Below are positions 5,893 to 8,041 of a DNA stretch of 8,041 nucleotides, piece after piece (positions within the stretch are counted from its first letter, which is position 1; every line of letters starts with the position of its first letter). This stretch comes from Clostridia bacterium (lineage in GTDB: Bacteria; Bacillota; Clostridia; Christensenellales; UBA1242): contig CAAGAD010000008.1 in the NCBI GenBank assembly GCA_900767715.1, positions 1 through 8,041 of the forward strand, read 5' to 3'. The notes beneath the pieces were generated by a model, which did not search any database, had not been told where the DNA came from, and was given only the letters and a program-made list of their open reading frames with translations. A program made the translations under genes and the position numbers.

Positions 5893-6030
5893 TTTTAGAT
5901 AGTAGATTGAAAATTTATTTTTTCACTGTTTTTAATTCCTCAATAGCGTTCCTTTACTGCCGTATCGTATATTTTAACACATAAAAGTTAAGAAATATAG
6001 TCTGCGTTTTGTTTCCTGATAATTATGTAC

Positions 6031-6061
6031 CAACCGCCCCAAAAAAGGCGGTTGATTTTTT
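6031..6061 (+). terminator. terminator-like hairpin facing the plus direction, just beyond the CHAP gene
   Basis: CAACCGCC (6031-6038) pairs with GGCGGTTG (6047-6054) around an eight-base loop. On the plus strand it is followed by A and six T (6056-6061), so it would end transcripts coming from the left. On the minus strand, the direction of the CHAP gene whose stop is at 6060, there is no T-run after the stem. No plus-strand gene that needs it is visible. It may be weakly bidirectional or protect the conjugation operon from antisense transcription. Confidence 0.5.
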
Positions 6062-7742
6062 AATACGCAGGCACTCCGTAACCGAGGAATTCATAATGCC
6101 CTACGGCATAATGATTTTCCCGGCAGGAATCCCCGGAATTGCCCTCTATGGTATAAATAATTCCGTCCTCAACTCGTTCGACAATTCCTACATGGTCGGA
6201 TAGCCCGTCCTGCGGACCGGACGAACCCTTGTTGTTCCAATCGAAAAAGATAATCATACCCGGCGACGGCGTGGCGCTGTTGTCAATCCATTGACCTCTA
6301 TCCTTAAACCATTGCACGCCGTTTGTGCAGCCTGCAAATTTCGGGATAATACCACTATCAATATACCCGCACTCATTCGCCGCCCACGAAACAAAACAGG
6401 CGCACCATTCCACACGGCTGTCAAAGCCATACCAACTCCAATACGGCTGACCGCCCACATTGCCAATCTGCGAGAGAGCAACGGAAACAATTTGTCCGTC
6501 CTCGGTGTAAATGCCATAAAGAACCGCGCTCCACATACTGCGGTTTTCTTCGGCAAGAAGTTCCGCAAGCTGCTTGCGCTGATCTGCATTGAATCCGAAT
6601 TTATCTGCCATTTCTCCGGCGGTCTTATGAGCCACCGATATATACAGATAAGTCCGTGTGACCGTCGTTTTCGTTTCAACAATATTGCCGTGACCGTCAT
6701 CCGTTTCGGTGATAATTTCCTCGGTCTTTGTTTCGGTTCGTGAGGATATGGTATTCATCTGCCAGAATATATCTTTTAGAATCGCTTTTTTTGAAGCGTC
6801 CATAGTGGCGACATCCTGCGGATTATTCGGATCGGTAGTAGTCTTAACCGCATAAACAGCCAAAACCTCCGGCCAGACGGCACGGGAGCCGGACATTTCC
6901 AAAACATCATAGGAGATATTCGTTTTGGTGGTGTCAAGCTGCGTTTGGTAATCGGTGTTGATTTCCTGTACCACGCTTTGCATTGTCATACTGCTTCCCG
7001 AATCCTCGCCCGAAAAAAAGATACCGAAACACGAGCCGACAATCAAGGCAATCAGGCATACCACAATGATAATCACAACGGCAACCCAACCGCCGGCGGC
7101 GATAGCGGAAATCAAGGCCTTTGTTCCGGCTATAATCGCCTTGACCGCCGCAACCGTGGCTTTGGCTGCCGCCTTTATCGTGGCAACGGTCGCTTTGGCG
7201 GTGGCTTTCGCCGCCTGTGCTGCCGTCCTTGCCGCTTTAGCCGAAGCCTGTGCGGTTTTTTGAGCGACTTTCGCTGCCTGTTCACTCGTTTTAATCGCAG
7301 TTCGGGCGGTCTGTTCGGCAGTCTTAACCGTTTTCTGTGCGGTCTTAACTGAACCCTTTGCCGTTTTAATTGTAGATTTACCCGTGGATTTTGCCGTCTG
7401 CTTGATCGTTTTTTCGCCACGCTCCAGCGTCTTAATGGATTTTTGAGCCTGCCGCTGCCGAAAATGCTCTTTTGCTTTGGAGATATTGTTTTTGGTAGAT
7501 TGAACCCCACGGCGGCCTTGTTTGTCAAACTGCCGAACAGCCTCACGGGTGACGGTATCAGCACAGCCGGAAATACGGTCTGCGGCATATTCTTCGGCTG
7601 AACCCTCTGCAGAATAAACGCCGTGCTCCGCTTTGTCCTTTGTGCGGATATAGGCATCTTTCATCCGCTCTGCGGCAACCGCCGATTTATGAATCGTTTT
7701 TACTGTTCCTTTGACAACATTTTTTGTTTTGATGTCCGGCAT
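6060..7742 (-). CDS. membrane-anchored CHAP/NlpC-type peptidase of the conjugation system
   Basis: A 560-residue protein. Residues 1-100 are basic and charged, 100-215 are rich in Ala, Lys, Thr and Gln, 219-243 form one transmembrane helix, and the rest lies outside. The C-terminal domain (about 416-560) is a CHAP/NlpC-type hydrolase: Cys447 in VEWCACFVSWAANE, His517 in SDHVGIVE, and Glu533/Asn535 in YTIEGNSGD as the polar third site. Such proteins in Tn1549-family elements (the CD1108 family) and Tn916 Orf14 cut peptidoglycan to let the transfer channel through. The region 255-415 shows no lysozyme motif that I can recognise. GGAGGTG stands shortly before the ATG at 7742; a longer frame from 7832 has no such site and runs through the preceding gene. 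Normally further transfer genes follow, but here a cargo module begins. Confidence 0.9.
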   Translation of the reverse strand: MPDIKTKNVVKGTVKTIHKSAVAAERMKDAYIRTKDKAEHGVYSAEGSAEEYAADRISGCADTVTREAVRQFDKQGRRGVQSTKNNISKAKEHFRQRQAQKSIKTLERGEKTIKQTAKSTGKSTIKTAKGSVKTAQKTVKTAEQTARTAIKTSEQAAKVAQKTAQASAKAARTAAQAAKATAKATVATIKAAAKATVAAVKAIIAGTKALISAIAAGGWVAVVIIIVVCLIALIVGSCFGIFFSGEDSGSSMTMQSVVQEINTDYQTQLDTTKTNISYDVLEMSGSRAVWPEVLAVYAVKTTTDPNNPQDVATMDASKKAILKDIFWQMNTISSRTETKTEEIITETDDGHGNIVETKTTVTRTYLYISVAHKTAGEMADKFGFNADQRKQLAELLAEENRSMWSAVLYGIYTEDGQIVSVALSQIGNVGGQPYWSWYGFDSRVEWCACFVSWAANECGYIDSGIIPKFAGCTNGVQWFKDRGQWIDNSATPSPGMIIFFDWNNKGSSGPQDGLSDHVGIVERVEDGIIYTIEGNSGDSCRENHYAVGHYEFLGYGVPAY

Positions 7743-8041
7743 AGCGTCACCTCCGATCCGAGCCGGGATAATTCTTTCCGTAAAGCAGCGTGAAACGCTC
7801 TGCTTCTGATATTGCCGCCTGCGACCTGCCATTCAGCCTCAAAGTCAAACCGGGCGGCAAGCTGACAGACAGAATAATTTTTGATAAAAGTCCTACAAGT
7901 GGTTTTGTCCCATTCTTCAAGCTGCCGCCATAAATCCGGGAAATACCGATATAGCTTCCGCAGTTCTTCTAAACTTTGGAGCGGGCAGCACCAGCAGGAA
8001 ACACGGCTGAAAATACGATATAAACCGCCCCAATCAAAACC
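7700..8041 (-). CDS. PAPS-reductase-like protein, C-terminal part
   Basis: Reading in from the right edge, 113 residues are open, beginning GFDWGGLYRIFSRVSCWCCP and ending at TAA 7700-7702. The cluster CWCCPLQ and the following helical part (SLEELRKLYRYFPDLWRQLE) are what I know from the end of phosphoadenosine-phosphosulfate-reductase-like proteins of mobile elements and phages. The N-terminal ATP-binding part lies outside the window. The end of the gene contains the ribosome binding site of the CHAP gene and overlaps it by 43 bases, so both belong to one operon. These elements do not use such proteins for ordinary sulfate assimilation as far as I know; the role is unclear and could be nucleotide or tRNA/DNA sulfur chemistry. 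The assignment is by motif and memory, not by search. Confidence 0.7.
   Translation of the reverse strand, partial: GFDWGGLYRIFSRVSCWCCPLQSLEELRKLYRYFPDLWRQLEEWDKTTCRTFIKNYSVCQLAARFDFEAEWQVAGGNIRSRAFHAALRKELSRLGSEVTLCRTSKQKMLSKEQ

Noticed and set aside
5908..5925. Six-base AT-rich inverted repeat upstream of the sigma gene
   Set aside because: TGAAAA and TTTTCA pairing in such AT-rich sequence is expected by chance, and no function follows from its position.
6254..6743. Two overlapping frames of about 150 codons on opposite strands within the CHAP gene
   Set aside because: Both are shadows of the CHAP domain coding frame, which shows catalytic motifs. Neither has a plausible start or known domain.
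6945..7657. Arg/Lys- and Gly/Arg-rich frames on both strands
   Set aside because: They are shifted readings of the Ala-Lys-Thr-Gln-rich stretch of the CHAP protein and owe their openness to its biased codons.
7743..7832. N-terminal extension of the CHAP protein to an ATG at 7832
   Set aside because: GGAGGTG is placed for the ATG at 7742, and the extension lies entirely inside the PAPS-reductase-like gene in another frame.

Overview
The window looks like part of an integrative and conjugative element (Tn916/Tn1549-like) from a gut-type Firmicute, probably a Clostridia member. Three things suggest this: AGGAGG-type ribosome binding sites on most genes, a membrane-anchored CHAP/NlpC-type peptidase of the kind carried in Tn1549-family conjugation operons, and a cysteine-rich KTR protein convergent with a small XRE regulator, the arrangement of Tn916 orf6 and orf9. 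Nearly everything except the XRE gene is on the minus strand, so the biological reading order runs from right to left.

Right part (about 6060-8041, minus strand): the C-terminal end of a PAPS-reductase-like protein overlaps the start of the CHAP-domain conjugation protein. By eye this part is more GC-rich than the centre. The conjugation operon appears to stop right after the CHAP gene.

Centre (about 903-5892, minus strand): a self-contained cargo module made of an ECF sigma factor, a one-pass membrane protein that is probably its anti-sigma factor, a terminator, then a lipoprotein, an ABC ATPase and an FtsX/MacB-type permease, followed by the KTR protein and a strong terminator. The sigma gene and the lipoprotein gene are both preceded by the same sequence, TGCATCCGA, then 13 bases, then GTGTT. 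I read this as the promoter recognised by the sigma factor itself. The module would sense a signal at the envelope through the anti-sigma factor and then switch on both its own synthesis and the transporter operon.

Left part (1-838): the XRE regulator is on the plus strand. Upstream of it, read on the minus strand, lie about 330 bases of densely folded leader: a hairpin that hides a GGAGG site in front of a 21-codon ORF, a palindrome, another short ORF, a large attenuator-like hairpin with a U-run, and a last hairpin at the window edge. This looks like the 5' leader of an attenuation-controlled gene just outside the window. A ribosomal-protection tetracycline resistance gene is my guess, but it cannot be proved from here.

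No tRNA, rRNA, CRISPR array, insertion sequence or integrase is visible.
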